The notes: generated by a model not told the origin, from the letters alone. Shown: positions 42,603-52,141, counted from the stretch's first letter. The stretch: 52,397 nucleotides of DNA from Crossiella sp. SN42 (GCF_023897065.1 NZ_JAMHIV010000050.1:1-52397); one strand, 5' to 3'. Program-made: numbers and translations.

Positions 42603-43177
42603 TCAGCCTCCAGCACATCGGCCAGCTGCCGCAGGCCGGCGGCCATGTCCTTGGCCGTGGGGGCCTTGTCCGGGTCGACCATGGTCTGCATGGACAGCCC
42701 GGTGGCCATGGCCAGCAGCAGCGCGCCCAGCGTGCCCGCCTGCTTCTCGCCGACCTGCTCGGCGGGCACGCCCAGCAGCTCCGCGGTCAGCTCGCGGCGC
42801 TGGAAGGCGTGCAGCTCGCGCAGCACCTCCAGCACCTCGGGCTGCTGAGCGCCGACCAGGAACGCCTCCAGGCTGGCCCGCCACATCGCCGGCGCGTCCT
42901 TGGTGGAGACCGAGACCTGGTGCCAGGCCGTCTCCAGCCGGTCCCGCGCCGGGGCGGCGTCGTCGATCGGCAGGGCCTTGCTGACCGCCTCGGTGGACTC
43001 GGTCAGCGCCTCGATCATGGCCTGGGTCAGCAGCGCCTCCTTGGACCCGAAGTGGTAGCCGATGCTGGCGAGGTTGGTCCCGGAGGCGGCGACGATGTCC
43101 CGCGCCGTGGTGCGCGCGTACCCGCGCTCCAGCAGGCAGCGCTTGGCCCCGGCCAACAGATCTTCACGGTGTCCCAC
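42599..43177 (-). CDS. TetR-family repressor
   Basis: The 192-residue product begins GHREDLLAGAKRCLLERGYA, with the HTH TTARDIVAASGTNLASIGYHFGSKEALL (about 20-47), followed by a ligand-binding helical domain. GTG 43177 lies 6 bp after TAGGAT (minus strand 43189-43184) with no ribosome binding site, suggesting a leaderless transcript. It is divergent from a 14-helix MFS pump across 54 bp with a palindrome between, so it most likely represses that pump. Confidence 0.92.
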   Translation of the reverse strand: MGHREDLLAGAKRCLLERGYARTTARDIVAASGTNLASIGYHFGSKEALLTQAMIEALTESTEAVSKALPIDDAAPARDRLETAWHQVSVSTKDAPAMWRASLEAFLVGAQQPEVLEVLRELHAFQRRELTAELLGVPAEQVGEKQAGTLGALLLAMATGLSMQTMVDPDKAPTAKDMAAGLRQLADVLEAD

Positions 43178-43195
43178 GCTGCCATCCTAGGATCT

Positions 43196-43207
43196 ATACA
43201 GATGTAT
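43196..43207. promoter_or_regulatory. Candidate TetR operator in the TetR/MFS divergent promoter
   Basis: ATACA-GA-TGTAT is a palindrome at 43196-43207; TATACA (43195-43200) is 17 bp from TATGAT (43218-43223), a fair promoter for the MFS gene, so the operator overlaps the -35. ACGTACGT (43211-43218) is a second palindrome. Confidence 0.55.
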
Positions 43208-43231
43208 TAGACGTACGTATGATTAACCGCT

Positions 43232-44746
43232 ATGACCGTAATGACCGACCGCGCGGGGGTGCGGCAGTGGCTGGGCCTGGCAGTGCTGGTGCTGCCCGCC
43301 CTGCTGGTGGCGATGGACCTGTCGATCCTGCTGTTCGCGGTGCCGTTCCTCTCCGCCGAACTTCAGCCAACCGGGGGACAACTGCTGTGGATCATGGATG
43401 TGTACGGGTTCCTGCTGGCCGGGCTGCTGGTCACGATGGGCACCCTGGGTGACCGGATCGGGCGGCGGAAGCTGCTGGTGGCCGGTGGCGTGCTCTTCGG
43501 CCTGGCCTCGGTGCTGGCCGCCAACGCCACCAGCCCGGAGTTGCTGATCGCGGCGCGGGTGCTGCTCGGCGTCGGCGGCGCCACGCTGGCCCCGTCCACG
43601 CTGGCGCTGATCCGCGCGATGTTCCAGAACGCCACCCAGCGGGCCACCGCGATCTCGGTGTGGACCGCGGCCTTCGCCGGGGGAGCGGTGCTCGGGCCGG
43701 TGCTCGGCGGGCTGCTGCTGGAGAACTTCCACTGGGGCACCGCGTTCCTGGTCAACGTGCCCGCGATGCTGCTGCTGGTGGTGCTCGCCCCGGTCCTGCT
43801 GCCCGAGTCCCGCGATCCGCGGCCCGGCCGGTTCGACCTGTTCAGCGCGCTGCTCTCGCTGCTGGCCATGCTGCCGGTGATCTACGGGGTGAAGCGGCTG
43901 GCCACCGACGGCCTCGGCTGGGAACCCCTGGCCGCGATCGTGGCCGGACTGGCTTTCGGACTCTGGTTCATCGGCCGCCAGCAGCGCCCCGACCCGATGC
44001 TGGAGCTGAGCCTGTTCCGCACCCCCGGCTTCGCGGTGGCCATCCTCGCCGCCACCCTGACCCTGTTCGCCATCGGCGGCATCACCCTGTTCACCGCCCA
44101 GTACCTGCAGACCGTGCTCGGCTACCGGCCGTTCGTGGCCGCGCTCTGGGGCCTGCCGGTCTTCCTCGGCATGGCCGTGGGCACCGGCCTCGGCCCGGCG
44201 CTGGCCCGGCGGTTCCGGCCCGGCCTGGTGATCGCGGCCGGACTGCTGGTCGGCGCGGCCGGACTGCTGCTGCTGACCACCGCGGGCGTGGACCGCGGCG
44301 GGCTGACCTGGGTGGTCACCGGGATGACCGTGATGGCCGTTGGCCTGGGCCTGGTCACCGCGCTGGCCAACGACCTGGTGCTGGCCGCGGCCCCACCCGA
44401 GCGCGCCGGTGCGGCCTCCGCGCTGTCGGAGACCGGCACCGAGCTCGGCGGCGCGCTGGGCATGGCGATCCTGGGCAGCGTCGGGATCGGGCTGGTCTAC
44501 CGCACCGAGGTCACCGCCGCGCTGCCCCCCGGCCTGCCCGCCGAGGCGGCCGCGGCCGCCAAGGACACCCCGGCCGGCGCGCTGGCGGTGGCCGCCGAAC
44601 TGCCCGGACCGGCCGGGGCCGCGCTGACCGAGGCGGCCAAGCAGGCCTTTGTCAGCGGCATGCACGTCACCGTGCTGGTCGCGGCCGGGGTGCTGGTCCT
44701 GGCCGCGGTGCTCGCCGCTGCCCTGGTCCGGGTGAACCGTCCGTAG
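43232..44746 (+). CDS. DHA2-type MFS drug efflux transporter
   Basis: The 504-residue protein has 14 predicted membrane segments. The first loop holds GDRIGRRKLLVAGG (motif A) and the helix 5 region has GAVLGPVLGGLLLENFHWGTAFLVN (motif C), as in QacA/SmvA-like proton-driven exporters. ATG 43232 lies 8 bp after TATGAT, so it probably has no leader; ATG 43241 is in frame too. The substrate is not evident. Divergent TetR gene suggests induction by its ligand. Confidence 0.93.
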   Translation: MTVMTDRAGVRQWLGLAVLVLPALLVAMDLSILLFAVPFLSAELQPTGGQLLWIMDVYGFLLAGLLVTMGTLGDRIGRRKLLVAGGVLFGLASVLAANATSPELLIAARVLLGVGGATLAPSTLALIRAMFQNATQRATAISVWTAAFAGGAVLGPVLGGLLLENFHWGTAFLVNVPAMLLLVVLAPVLLPESRDPRPGRFDLFSALLSLLAMLPVIYGVKRLATDGLGWEPLAAIVAGLAFGLWFIGRQQRPDPMLELSLFRTPGFAVAILAATLTLFAIGGITLFTAQYLQTVLGYRPFVAALWGLPVFLGMAVGTGLGPALARRFRPGLVIAAGLLVGAAGLLLLTTAGVDRGGLTWVVTGMTVMAVGLGLVTALANDLVLAAAPPERAGAASALSETGTELGGALGMAILGSVGIGLVYRTEVTAALPPGLPAEAAAAAKDTPAGALAVAAELPGPAGAALTEAAKQAFVSGMHVTVLVAAGVLVLAAVLAAALVRVNRP

Positions 44747-44753
44747 TGTCGGT

Positions 44754-44838
44754 AAAACTGGGAATCGCGCTGAACAGGCTCGCCGGACACCCATGCAAAA
44801 CTGGCAATCCGAGCATGGGTCCAGACCTGTTCAGCGCG
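44754..44838. repeat. Compound direct and inverted repeat between MFS and small gene
   Basis: CGCGCTGAACAGG (44766-44778) is the perfect complement of 44826-44838. Inside it ACCCATGC (44789-44796) pairs with GCATGGGT (44813-44820). AAAACTGGGAATC (44754-44766) is repeated as AAAACTGGCAATC at 44797-44809, the second copy in the loop. The right arm overlaps the stop codon of the convergent gene. It could be a two-way terminator or a copy of a repeat family. Confidence 0.55.
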
Positions 44839-45151
44839 CCAGCCGGAGCTTCGCGGTGATCCCCACGACGTCGTCGGCCTTGCTCCGCAGGGCGCTGGCG
44901 ACATAGCGGGCGCGCTCGGCCGGGGAGTGCAGCCAGCCCGGCGAGGACGTGCTGTTCAGCACCACCTCGGCGACCGCCGGATCCACCTGGTCGAGCAGCC
45001 CCGCAGTGGCTCTGAGCAGGCCCGGTAGCTCCGTAAGGATGCTCACCACCTCCGCCACCGAGGGGTCCCGGCTACCCCCTTCGGCCAACTCCTGGTGGAC
45101 CTGCCCGAGCAGGTCACGGGCCTGGCGCACGCGCTGCGCGGTGGCGGTCAT
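44831..45151 (-). CDS. Small helical protein of unknown function
   Basis: The 106-residue protein MTATAQRVRQARDLLGQVHQ... is mostly helical with no signal peptide, membrane helix or Cys. Start ATG 45151 follows GTGGAG at about 10 bp. I do not recognise the family. Its last codons lie inside the inverted repeat at 44826-44838. It is convergent with the MFS pump and divergent from the M6 protease. Confidence 0.6.
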   Translation of the reverse strand: MTATAQRVRQARDLLGQVHQELAEGGSRDPSVAEVVSILTELPGLLRATAGLLDQVDPAVAEVVLNSTSSPGWLHSPAERARYVASALRSKADDVVGITAKLRLAR

Positions 45152-45251
45152 CCGGCGGCTCCACTTCCGGCGGCGCGAGCCGCCTGCGAGATCGGTTTCA
45201 AGTCAACCAGCCGATCGGATTGACCGCCGCCGCCAGTCAGGCCACCGCTTC

Positions 45252-45300
45252 ATCACGATGCGTGATGGCCATTTCACCTGGCCGGGATCGCTCGTATGGT
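45252..45300 (+). promoter_or_regulatory. Candidate promoter and operator of the M6 protease
   Basis: ATCACG (45252-45257) and CGTGAT (45261-45266) form a perfect 6-bp inverted repeat. TTTCAC (45272-45277) and TATGGT (45295-45300) are 17 bp apart and could be a promoter. A possible leader of about 65 bp follows to GTG 45374. The 222-bp gap 45152-45373 holds nothing else clear. Confidence 0.4.
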
Positions 45301-45373
45301 TCCTTCCGTTCAACATGCTGTCGGAGCGTCACTGCACACCTGATCAGCTCCGACGCCTGTCACGGGAGGGCAC

Positions 45374-47788
45374 GTGCACAGAAGAATGACCGTTGGGCTG
45401 GCCGTGGTGGCCATGCTCGGCGCCACCGCGCCCTGGGTCGCCACCGCGGCCCCGGCCGCGGACACCAAGACCAAGGCCGTGACCGAGGTGGAGGCAGACC
45501 ACGAGCTGCCCAACCCGCTGGAGGAGAAGCGCCGCGCGCTGCGCACCGAGGCGATCTCCCAGGTGATCAGCGGCGAGACCAAGACCGAGAAGCGTGGCTC
45601 GTCCACCGTCGCCAAGATCGGCGCCGCCCCCCAGCAGCAGGAGGGCGCGGCCCGCGAGCGCGGCGCGAAGGCCGCCGAGGTGCCCCGCGTCGACCAGTAC
45701 GTCGAGCTGGCCAGGGAGAAGACCGACAAGATCTTCGTCATCCTGACCGAGTTCGGCAACGAGCGGCACCCGCAGTACCCGGACCAGGACACGCACGCGG
45801 CGACCCCCGGCCCGACCCGCTTCGACGGCCCGCTGCACAACGAGATCCCCGCCCCCAACCGCGGCGTGGACAACTCGACCATCTGGCAGCCGGACTACTC
45901 CAAGGCCCACTTCGAGAAGATGTACTTCGGCACCGGCGAGAACGTCGAGTCGCTGAAGACCTTCTACGAGCGCCAGTCCTCCGGCCGGTACTCCGTCGAC
46001 GGCCTGGTCACCGACTGGGTGAAGGTCAAGTACAACGAGGCCCGCTACGGCCGCTCCAACGGCTACCCGTGCCCCAGCAGCACCTGCAACAACACCTGGG
46101 AGCTGGTCAAGGACGGCGTCAACCAGTGGGTCGCCGACCGCAAGGCCGCCGGTGAGAGCACCGAGCAGATCAAGGCCAAGCTCGCCGAGTACGACACCTG
46201 GGACCGCTACGACTACGACGCCGACGGCGACTTCAACGAGTCCGACGGCTACCTGGACCACTTCCAGATCGTGCACTCCGGCGGCGACCAGGCCGACGGC
46301 GACCCGACCCAGGGCGAGGACGCGATCTGGTCCCACCGCTGGTACGCCTACAACACCAGCTCCGGCCAGACCGGCCCCGGCTTCAACAAGCGCGGCGGCG
46401 CCCAGGTCGGCGACACCGGCATCTGGGTCGGCGACTACACCATCCAGCCGGAGAACGGCGGGCTCGGCGTGTTCGCGCACGAGTACGGCCACGACCTCGG
46501 CCTGCCGGACCACTACGACACCGCCGGACCGGGCGGGGCGCAGGAGAACGGCGTCAACTGGTGGTCGCTGATGGGCCAGAGCCGGGTCTCGCCGGTCAAC
46601 GAGGGCATCGGCACCCGCGCGGCTGACCTGTCCGCCTGGGACAAGCTGCAGCTGGGCTGGCTGGACTACGAGACCGTGGTGGCGGGCCAGGACAAGCAGC
46701 TCGAGCTCGGCCCGCACGAGTACAACACCGACAAGGCGCAGGGCGTCGTGGTGGTGCTGCCGGACAAGCAGAAGACCACCCAGCTGGGCGCGCCCTTCGC
46801 CGGCGCCAACCAGTGGTGGAGCGGCCAGGGCGACGAGCTGGACCACACCTTCACCAGGGAGATCGACCTCACCGGCAAGACCGCGGCATCGCTGAGCCTG
46901 AAGTCGCGGTACGACATCGAGATCGACTTCGACTACATCTACGCCCAGTACTCCACCGACAACGGGGCGAACTGGACCACGCTGGACGGCACCCTCGACG
47001 GCAAGCCCTTCCCGAAGGACGCCGCTGACAAGCCGTCGATCACCGGCACCAGCGACGGCAAGTGGGTCGACACCCAGATCCCGCTGACCCCGCTGGCCGG
47101 CAAGAAGGCGCTGTTCCGCTTCCGCTACCTGACCGACGGCGGCGTGGCCCCGATCGGCTTCTTCGCCGACGACCTCAAGATCGTCGCCGACGGCCAGACG
47201 GTGTTCACCGACGGCGCGGAGAGCGGCGACAACGGGTGGACGCTCAAGGGCTTCCGCACCACCACCGGCACGGAGACCAAGTCCTACGACCACTTCTACG
47301 TGGCCACCAACCGGACCTACGCCTCCTTCGACAAGTACATGAAGACCGGCCCGTACAACTACGGCTGGCCCGCCCGCCCGCGCTGGTCGGAGCGGTTCCC
47401 GTACCAGGACGGGCTGCTGGTCTCCTACTGGGACACCTCGCAGGTGGACAACAACACCAGCGCGCACCCCGGTGAGGGCCTGATCCTGCCGATCGACGCC
47501 AACCCCGACCCGATCTACAACCTCGAGGGTCAGGCCTGGCGTCCGCGCATCGCGGGCTACGACGCGCCGTTCTCGCTGCAGAAGTCGGACTCCTTCACGC
47601 TGCACGTCAACGGCAAGCCGAGCTACGTGCGCGGCCAGCCGGCCAAGCCGCTGTTCGACGACACCAAGCCCTACTGGTCGGCCAGCCAGCCGACCGCCGG
47701 TGTCAAGGTGGCCAACGCCGGCGTCGGCATCCGGGTGCTCGAGCAGGACGGCACCTCGATGAAGATCCGCGTGTACAGCACCAAGTGA
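45374..47788 (+). CDS. Secreted M6 (immune inhibitor A) metalloprotease
   Basis: The 804-residue protein has a signal peptide (about 1-28, ending VATAAPA), a propeptide to about 105, then the peptidase M6 domain with the zinc motif HEYGH (His369, Glu370, His373) and DHYDTAG, as in Bacillus immune inhibitor A. The C-terminal half has beta-sandwich domains typical of this family (SLSLKSRYDIEIDFDYIYAQ; FRYLTDGGVAPIGFFADDL). GTG 45374 follows GGGAGGG closely; ATG 45386 is alternative. A zymogen processed outside the cell is likely. A terminator follows. Confidence 0.93.
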   Translation: MHRRMTVGLAVVAMLGATAPWVATAAPAADTKTKAVTEVEADHELPNPLEEKRRALRTEAISQVISGETKTEKRGSSTVAKIGAAPQQQEGAARERGAKAAEVPRVDQYVELAREKTDKIFVILTEFGNERHPQYPDQDTHAATPGPTRFDGPLHNEIPAPNRGVDNSTIWQPDYSKAHFEKMYFGTGENVESLKTFYERQSSGRYSVDGLVTDWVKVKYNEARYGRSNGYPCPSSTCNNTWELVKDGVNQWVADRKAAGESTEQIKAKLAEYDTWDRYDYDADGDFNESDGYLDHFQIVHSGGDQADGDPTQGEDAIWSHRWYAYNTSSGQTGPGFNKRGGAQVGDTGIWVGDYTIQPENGGLGVFAHEYGHDLGLPDHYDTAGPGGAQENGVNWWSLMGQSRVSPVNEGIGTRAADLSAWDKLQLGWLDYETVVAGQDKQLELGPHEYNTDKAQGVVVVLPDKQKTTQLGAPFAGANQWWSGQGDELDHTFTREIDLTGKTAASLSLKSRYDIEIDFDYIYAQYSTDNGANWTTLDGTLDGKPFPKDAADKPSITGTSDGKWVDTQIPLTPLAGKKALFRFRYLTDGGVAPIGFFADDLKIVADGQTVFTDGAESGDNGWTLKGFRTTTGTETKSYDHFYVATNRTYASFDKYMKTGPYNYGWPARPRWSERFPYQDGLLVSYWDTSQVDNNTSAHPGEGLILPIDANPDPIYNLEGQAWRPRIAGYDAPFSLQKSDSFTLHVNGKPSYVRGQPAKPLFDDTKPYWSASQPTAGVKVANAGVGIRVLEQDGTSMKIRVYSTK

Positions 47789-47803
47789 GCTGAGCTCATC
47801 CCG

Positions 47804-47838
47804 GCGGCGCCGGGCGGCCTCGTGCCGTCCGGCGCCGC
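47804..47838 (+). terminator. Terminator after the M6 protease
   Basis: GCGGCGCCGGGCGGC (47804-47818) pairs with GCCGTCCGGCGCCGC (47824-47838) over 15 bp with one G-T wobble and a CTCGT loop, followed by TGTGTTC. It begins 16 bp after the stop. Confidence 0.8.
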
Positions 47839-47913
47839 TGTGTTCGCCCGGCGAAGGGGTTCCTGACCTTCGGCCCATGTCTTCACTCGGTGATCGTGGT
47901 ATTGCTCTCGGCC

Positions 47914-48735
47914 ATGACAAGGGTGGCGGTGGTGACCGGCGCGGCGTCCGGCATCGGACGGGCGATCGCGACGGCACTGGTCCTGCGCGGCGACACGGTC
48001 GTGGTGACGGACCTCAACGGGGACAAGGCCAAAGAGGTCGCGGACAAGCTGGCCGGGCACGGGCCGGGACAGGCGAGCGCGGCACAGCTGGACGTGACCG
48101 ACGCCGAGGCGGTCGGCACGGTGGTCCGAGCCGCGCACGCCGAGCACGGCAAGCTCGACCTGATGGTCAACAACGCCGGGGTGATCGTGGCCGGCGCGGT
48201 GGAGGACCTCGGTCTTGCGCACTGGAACCTGGCGCTGGAGGTCAACCTGCGCGGGGTCATCCACGGCGTGCACGCGGCCTACCCGATCATGCTCCAGCAG
48301 GGCAGCGGCCACATCGTGAACATGGCCTCGGTGGCTGGCCTGGCCCCGTTCCCGCTGATCGCGCCGTACGCGGCCACCAAGCACGCGGTGGTCGGGCTGA
48401 GCAAGACCCTGCGCGCCGAGGCCGCCACCCGAGGGGTGAAGGTCACCGTGGTCTGCCCCGGCATGACCAACACCGGCTTCGTCCCCAACCCCGGCCTGCC
48501 GCCGGTGCCCAGCGCGCAGCGGATCACCGCGATGGAGGGCAAGGGACCGGCCTTCCAGCCCGAGCAGCTGGCCAGGGCGGTGCTGCACGGCATCGACCGG
48601 AACAAGGCGGTGGTGGTCGCGCCGGCCAGCGCCCGGCTGGTCAGCGGCCTCTACCGGCACTTCCCCCGGCTGGCCGACCGGGCCGGGCAGTGGCTGGCCA
48701 AGGCCGCCGCGGACCGGGGAGTGATCAAGTCCTGA
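47914..48735 (+). CDS. SDR-family oxidoreductase
   Basis: The 273-residue short-chain dehydrogenase has the NAD(P) motif TGAASGIG, VTDLNGD after strand 2 (Asp, favouring NAD), the NNAG motif LMVNNAGV, and the catalytic Ser...Tyr-Lys set as NMASVAGL...PYAATKHAVVGL, here Y-A-A-T-K. ATG 47914 is chosen: TATTGC lies 8 bp before it; GTG 47890 is an upstream alternative. The C-terminus (PASARLVSGLYRHFPRLADR) resembles lipid-related SDRs. Substrate unknown. Confidence 0.9.
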   Translation: MTRVAVVTGAASGIGRAIATALVLRGDTVVVTDLNGDKAKEVADKLAGHGPGQASAAQLDVTDAEAVGTVVRAAHAEHGKLDLMVNNAGVIVAGAVEDLGLAHWNLALEVNLRGVIHGVHAAYPIMLQQGSGHIVNMASVAGLAPFPLIAPYAATKHAVVGLSKTLRAEAATRGVKVTVVCPGMTNTGFVPNPGLPPVPSAQRITAMEGKGPAFQPEQLARAVLHGIDRNKAVVVAPASARLVSGLYRHFPRLADRAGQWLAKAAADRGVIKS

Positions 48736-48748
48736 CCTGCCCTGAACC

Positions 48749-48789
48749 CGCGAAAGCCCGGGACCACGACGGTGTCCCGGGCTTTCGCG
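48749..48789. terminator. Two-way terminator between SDR and GlsB genes
   Basis: CGCGAAAGCCCGGGAC (48749-48764) is the perfect complement of GTCCCGGGCTTTCGCG (48774-48789), 16 bp with a 9-nt loop, between convergent genes. Confidence 0.85.
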
Positions 48790-48802
48790 CGTGGTACTGC
48801 GG

Positions 48803-49069
48803 TCAGGCCGCCGTTCGCCTCCCGACCACGAGCCGGTAGATCGCGAGCACGATCACCGAGCCCAGGATCGCCAGCAACCACGTCCGAAGGTCGAAGAACG
48901 AACCGGTGTCCGTGTTGAAGATCAGCCGCCCGACAAAGCCGCCGATGACTCCACCGACGATGCCGATCAGCATCGTCACCAGGATTCCGCCGGGGTCGTT
49001 GCCGGGCATGATGGCTTTGGCCAGCGCACCAGCGATGAGACCGACCACGATCCACCCGAGGATACCCAC
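48803..49069 (-). CDS. GlsB/YeaQ/YmgE-family membrane protein
   Basis: The 88-residue protein [20 protein letters not shown]... has three membrane helices and Gly-rich repeats ([13 protein letters not shown]), the signature of the stress-related transglycosylase-associated family. ATG 49069 follows AAGGAGAG. The family's role is unclear, probably envelope or stress related. Divergent from dxr across about 200 bp. Confidence 0.88.
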   Translation of the reverse strand: MGILGWIVVGLIAGALAKAIMPGNDPGGILVTMLIGIVGGVIGGFVGRLIFNTDTGSFFDLRTWLLAILGSVIVLAIYRLVVGRRTAA

Positions 49070-49270
49070 GAGACTCTCCTTCCAGCCGATCGCGCCGAAG
49101 CCCGGCGCGACTCGCGTTGCGCACTGACAGAGTTACCCGGCGCTTCGGTCTTCACACCCTGTTGTCGATCACACTTCCGAGCACCGATGGCCGAGGATGG
49201 CTGCATGCTCCTGCCGCGCGCGGCGGGGCGCACTTCCGGAACAGGGAGAATGACCGTGATGGAGTACCGA

Positions 49271-50494
49271 ATGCCCACTTCCGAGTCACAGCGTTCCGTC
49301 ATTCTGCTCGGCTCGACCGGGTCGATCGGCACCCAGACGCTGGACGTCCTGCGCGCCCATCCGGACCGTTTCCGGGTCGCCGGGCTCGGCGCGGGCGGCA
49401 GCGACGCCGCCACGGTGGCCGCCCAGGCGCTGGAGTTCGAGGTGCCGGTGGTGGCGCTGGCCCGCGCGACCGCGGTGGAGGACCTGCAGCTGGCGCTCTA
49501 CGCCGAGGCGCAGAAGCGCGGCTTCGAGCGGGGCGAGCTGCGGCTGCCCCGGATCCTGGCCGGTCCGCAGTCCATGGTCGAGCTGATCAAGGGCAGCCCG
49601 GCCGACGTGGTGCTCAACGCGATGCCCGGCTCGCAGGGCCTGGCCCCGACGCTGGCCGCGCTGGAAAGCGGCGCGGTGCTCGCGCTGGCCAACAAGGAGT
49701 CGCTGGTCGCGGGCGGCCCGCTGGTCACCAAGGCGGCCAAGCCGGGCCAGATCGTGCCGGTGGACTCCGAGCACTCCGCGCTGGCCCAGTGCCTGCGCGG
49801 CGGGCGCGCCGAGGAGGTCGCCAAGCTGGTGCTCACCGCCTCCGGCGGGCCCTTCCGCGGCCGCACCAGGGAGCAGATGGCCCAGGTCACGCTGGAACAG
49901 GCGATGGCGCACCCGAACTGGTCGATGGGCCCGGTGATCACCATCAACTCGGCCACCATGGTCAACAAGGGCCTGGAGCTGATCGAGGCCCAGCTGCTCT
50001 ACGGCGTGCCGTACGAGCAGATCGACGTGGTGGTGCACCCGCAGTCCATCGTGCACTCCATGGTCACCTTCATCGACGGCTCCACCCTGGCCCAGGCCAG
50101 CCCGCCGGACATGCGGCTGCCCATCGCGCTCTCCCTCGGCTGGCCGGACCGGCTGCTCGACGCGGCCGCCGCCTGCGACTTCAGCCAGGCCCAGTCCTGG
50201 ACCTTCGAGCCGGTGGACGACGCCGCCTTCCCCGCGGTCGCGCTGGCCAGGGCAGTGGGCACGGCCGGTGGCTGCATGCCCGCGCTGTACAACGCGGCCA
50301 ACGAGGAGGCGGTCGCCGCCTTCCGCGACGGCGCCCTCGGTTTCCTGGACATCGTGGACACGGTCGCCCGGGTTGTGGATGAAGGCAACCAGTGGTCCGC
50401 CGAACCGTCTACCGTGGAGGAAGTGCTGGCAGCCGAGGAGTGGGCCCGGACCCGGGCCAAGGAGCTCCTCGGCCTGCCGCGCGCAGCCGAGTAA
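49271..50494 (+). CDS. dxr: 1-deoxy-D-xylulose 5-phosphate reductoisomerase
   Basis: Dxr makes 2-C-methyl-D-erythritol 4-phosphate, the committed step of the MEP isoprenoid pathway. The 407-residue product has the NADPH motif [20 protein letters not shown], the metal and substrate residues in [28 protein letters not shown] and [11 protein letters not shown] 49271 is preferred (GGAG 8 bp upstream, and the GSTG motif at the usual distance); ATG codons at about 49250 and 49259 are in frame. It is 21 bp before rip1, as in Mycobacterium. Confidence 0.96.
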   Translation: MPTSESQRSVILLGSTGSIGTQTLDVLRAHPDRFRVAGLGAGGSDAATVAAQALEFEVPVVALARATAVEDLQLALYAEAQKRGFERGELRLPRILAGPQSMVELIKGSPADVVLNAMPGSQGLAPTLAALESGAVLALANKESLVAGGPLVTKAAKPGQIVPVDSEHSALAQCLRGGRAEEVAKLVLTASGGPFRGRTREQMAQVTLEQAMAHPNWSMGPVITINSATMVNKGLELIEAQLLYGVPYEQIDVVVHPQSIVHSMVTFIDGSTLAQASPPDMRLPIALSLGWPDRLLDAAAACDFSQAQSWTFEPVDDAAFPAVALARAVGTAGGCMPALYNAANEEAVAAFRDGALGFLDIVDTVARVVDEGNQWSAEPSTVEEVLAAEEWARTRAKELLGLPRAAE

Positions 50495-50515
50495 GCAGAA
50501 CGAGGAGCCACCTAG

Positions 50516-51799
50516 ATGATGTTCGTGCTGGGCGTCCTGATCCTGGTGTTCGGGATCCTGTTCTCCATCGCCTGGCACGAGCTGGGCCACCTCAGCACGG
50601 CCAAGCTGTTCGGCGTCAAGGTCACCCAGTACATGGTGGGCTTCGGCCGCACGCTCTGGTCCAAGCGGATCGGCGAGACCGAGTACGGCATCAAGGCGCT
50701 GCCCTTCGGCGGCTACATCCGCATGATCGGGATGTTGCCGCCGGTGGGCGGCGGCAACCTGGGCCGCAACCGCAGCACCGGCATGTTCTCCTCGATGGTC
50801 GACGACGCGCGCAGCGCCTCCGCCGAGGAGGTCCGGCCCGAGGACGCGGACCGCCAGTTCTACCAGCGGCGACCGTGGAAGCGGATCATCGTCATGTTCG
50901 CCGGGCCGTTCATGAACCTGATCCTGGCGGTGGTGCTGTTCTCCATCTCGCTGATGGGCTTCGGCCGGGAGATGCCGACCACCACGGTGGCCAGCGTGAG
51001 CAAGTGCGCGCTGCCGGCCAGCCAGCAGAACGCCAAGGAGTGCCCGGCGGACGCCCCGGCCGCGCCGGCCGCCGCGGCCGGGTTCAAGGCAGGCGACAAG
51101 CTGGTCAGCTTCAACGGCAAGCCCGCGGAGAGCTGGGACGCGGTGCGCGCGGAGATCAGGGCCGCGGCCGGCAAGGAGGTCCCCGTGGTGGTGGACCGCG
51201 GCGGCCAGCAGGTCACGCTGACCCCGAAGCTGATCGCCACCGAGATGCCGGACCTGGACGACCCGAAGAAGGTGAGCACGGTCGGCTTCCTCGGCCTGTC
51301 ACCCACCTCCGAGGTGCAGACCCTGGGCGTCACCGGCGTGGCGCACGAGATCGGCGGCCTGCTCGGCAAGGCGGCCACCGCCATCGTGCAGCTGCCCGAG
51401 CGGGTGCCCGCCCTGGTCAGCGCCGTCTTCGGCGGCGAGCGCGAGCGCAACTCCCCGGTCGGCATCGTGGGCGTGGCCCGCATCGGCGGCGAGATCGCGG
51501 CCCTGGACATCCCCGGCTCGGTGCGCATCGCCGCGATGATCAACATCCTGGCCGCGCTGAACCTGTCCCTGTTCCTGTTCAACATGCTGCCGATGCTGCC
51601 CCTGGACGGCGGCCACATCGCCGGCGCCCTGTACGAGTCCATCCGCCGCGGCTTCGCCAAACTCCGCCGCCGCCCCGACCCAGGCCCCTTCGACGTAGCC
51701 AAGCTCATGCCCCTGGCCTACGCCATCTCCCTGGTGATCATCGCCTACGGCGCCCTGGTCCTGGTAGCCGACGTCATCAACCCCGTCCGCCTGGGCTAA
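50516..51799 (+). CDS. rip1: Site-2 intramembrane zinc protease (RseP/Rip1-like)
   Basis: The 427-residue M50 protease has HELGH at 21-25 in the first membrane helix, a PDZ domain (about 180-260: AGFKAGDKLVSFNGKPAESW), and LPLDGGH near residue 360 in the third helix; both metal motifs are intact. Such proteases cut anti-sigma factors in the membrane. GAGGAG precedes ATG 50516; ATG 50519 is equally possible. The second membrane helix lies at about 120-145. ispG, its usual downstream neighbour, is not within the window. Confidence 0.95.
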   Translation: MMFVLGVLILVFGILFSIAWHELGHLSTAKLFGVKVTQYMVGFGRTLWSKRIGETEYGIKALPFGGYIRMIGMLPPVGGGNLGRNRSTGMFSSMVDDARSASAEEVRPEDADRQFYQRRPWKRIIVMFAGPFMNLILAVVLFSISLMGFGREMPTTTVASVSKCALPASQQNAKECPADAPAAPAAAAGFKAGDKLVSFNGKPAESWDAVRAEIRAAAGKEVPVVVDRGGQQVTLTPKLIATEMPDLDDPKKVSTVGFLGLSPTSEVQTLGVTGVAHEIGGLLGKAATAIVQLPERVPALVSAVFGGERERNSPVGIVGVARIGGEIAALDIPGSVRIAAMINILAALNLSLFLFNMLPMLPLDGGHIAGALYESIRRGFAKLRRRPDPGPFDVAKLMPLAYAISLVIIAYGALVLVADVINPVRLG

Positions 51800-51822
51800 C
51801 CACCCCCGCCCAGCCGCTCCCA

Positions 51823-51854
51823 CCCCAGCCACGGCGACCTCGCTGTGGCCGGGG
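51823..51854 (+). terminator. Likely terminator after rip1
   Basis: CCCC then GCCACGGCG (51828-51836) pairs with CGCTGTGGC (51841-51849) and GGGG, with one G/T mismatch and one unpaired A/C position and an ACCT loop. It starts 24 bp after the stop. No T run follows. Confidence 0.55.
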
Positions 51855-52018
51855 GCGGGCCGCGCCAACACCCGGCCCAGGCGGGCGTCGGCCCAGACCA
51901 CCCCCATCGGCCTCGCCCTCCCGACAACGCCGCACCGCCCGCCGCCGCCCGCCCGCCGGGCCGCCGCCTGCCCGCCGCAGCCTCCCATCCGCCGGGCCGC
52001 CGCCCGCCGGGCCGCCGG

Positions 52019-52058
52019 CTGCCCGGCTGCCCGGCTGCCCGGCTGCCCGACTGCCCGA
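52019..52058. repeat. Five 8-bp tandem repeats
   Basis: CTGCCCGG occurs three times, then CTGCCCGA twice, in perfect register. Period 8 is not a multiple of three, so it does not suit a coding repeat. Confidence 0.8.
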
Positions 52059-52141
52059 CTGTCGCAGCCTCTCGCCCGGCCGCCGCGGCTTGCCGCCGCC
52101 CGCTGCTGCGGCTTCACCAAGCTCCGCCGCCCGCTGCCGCC

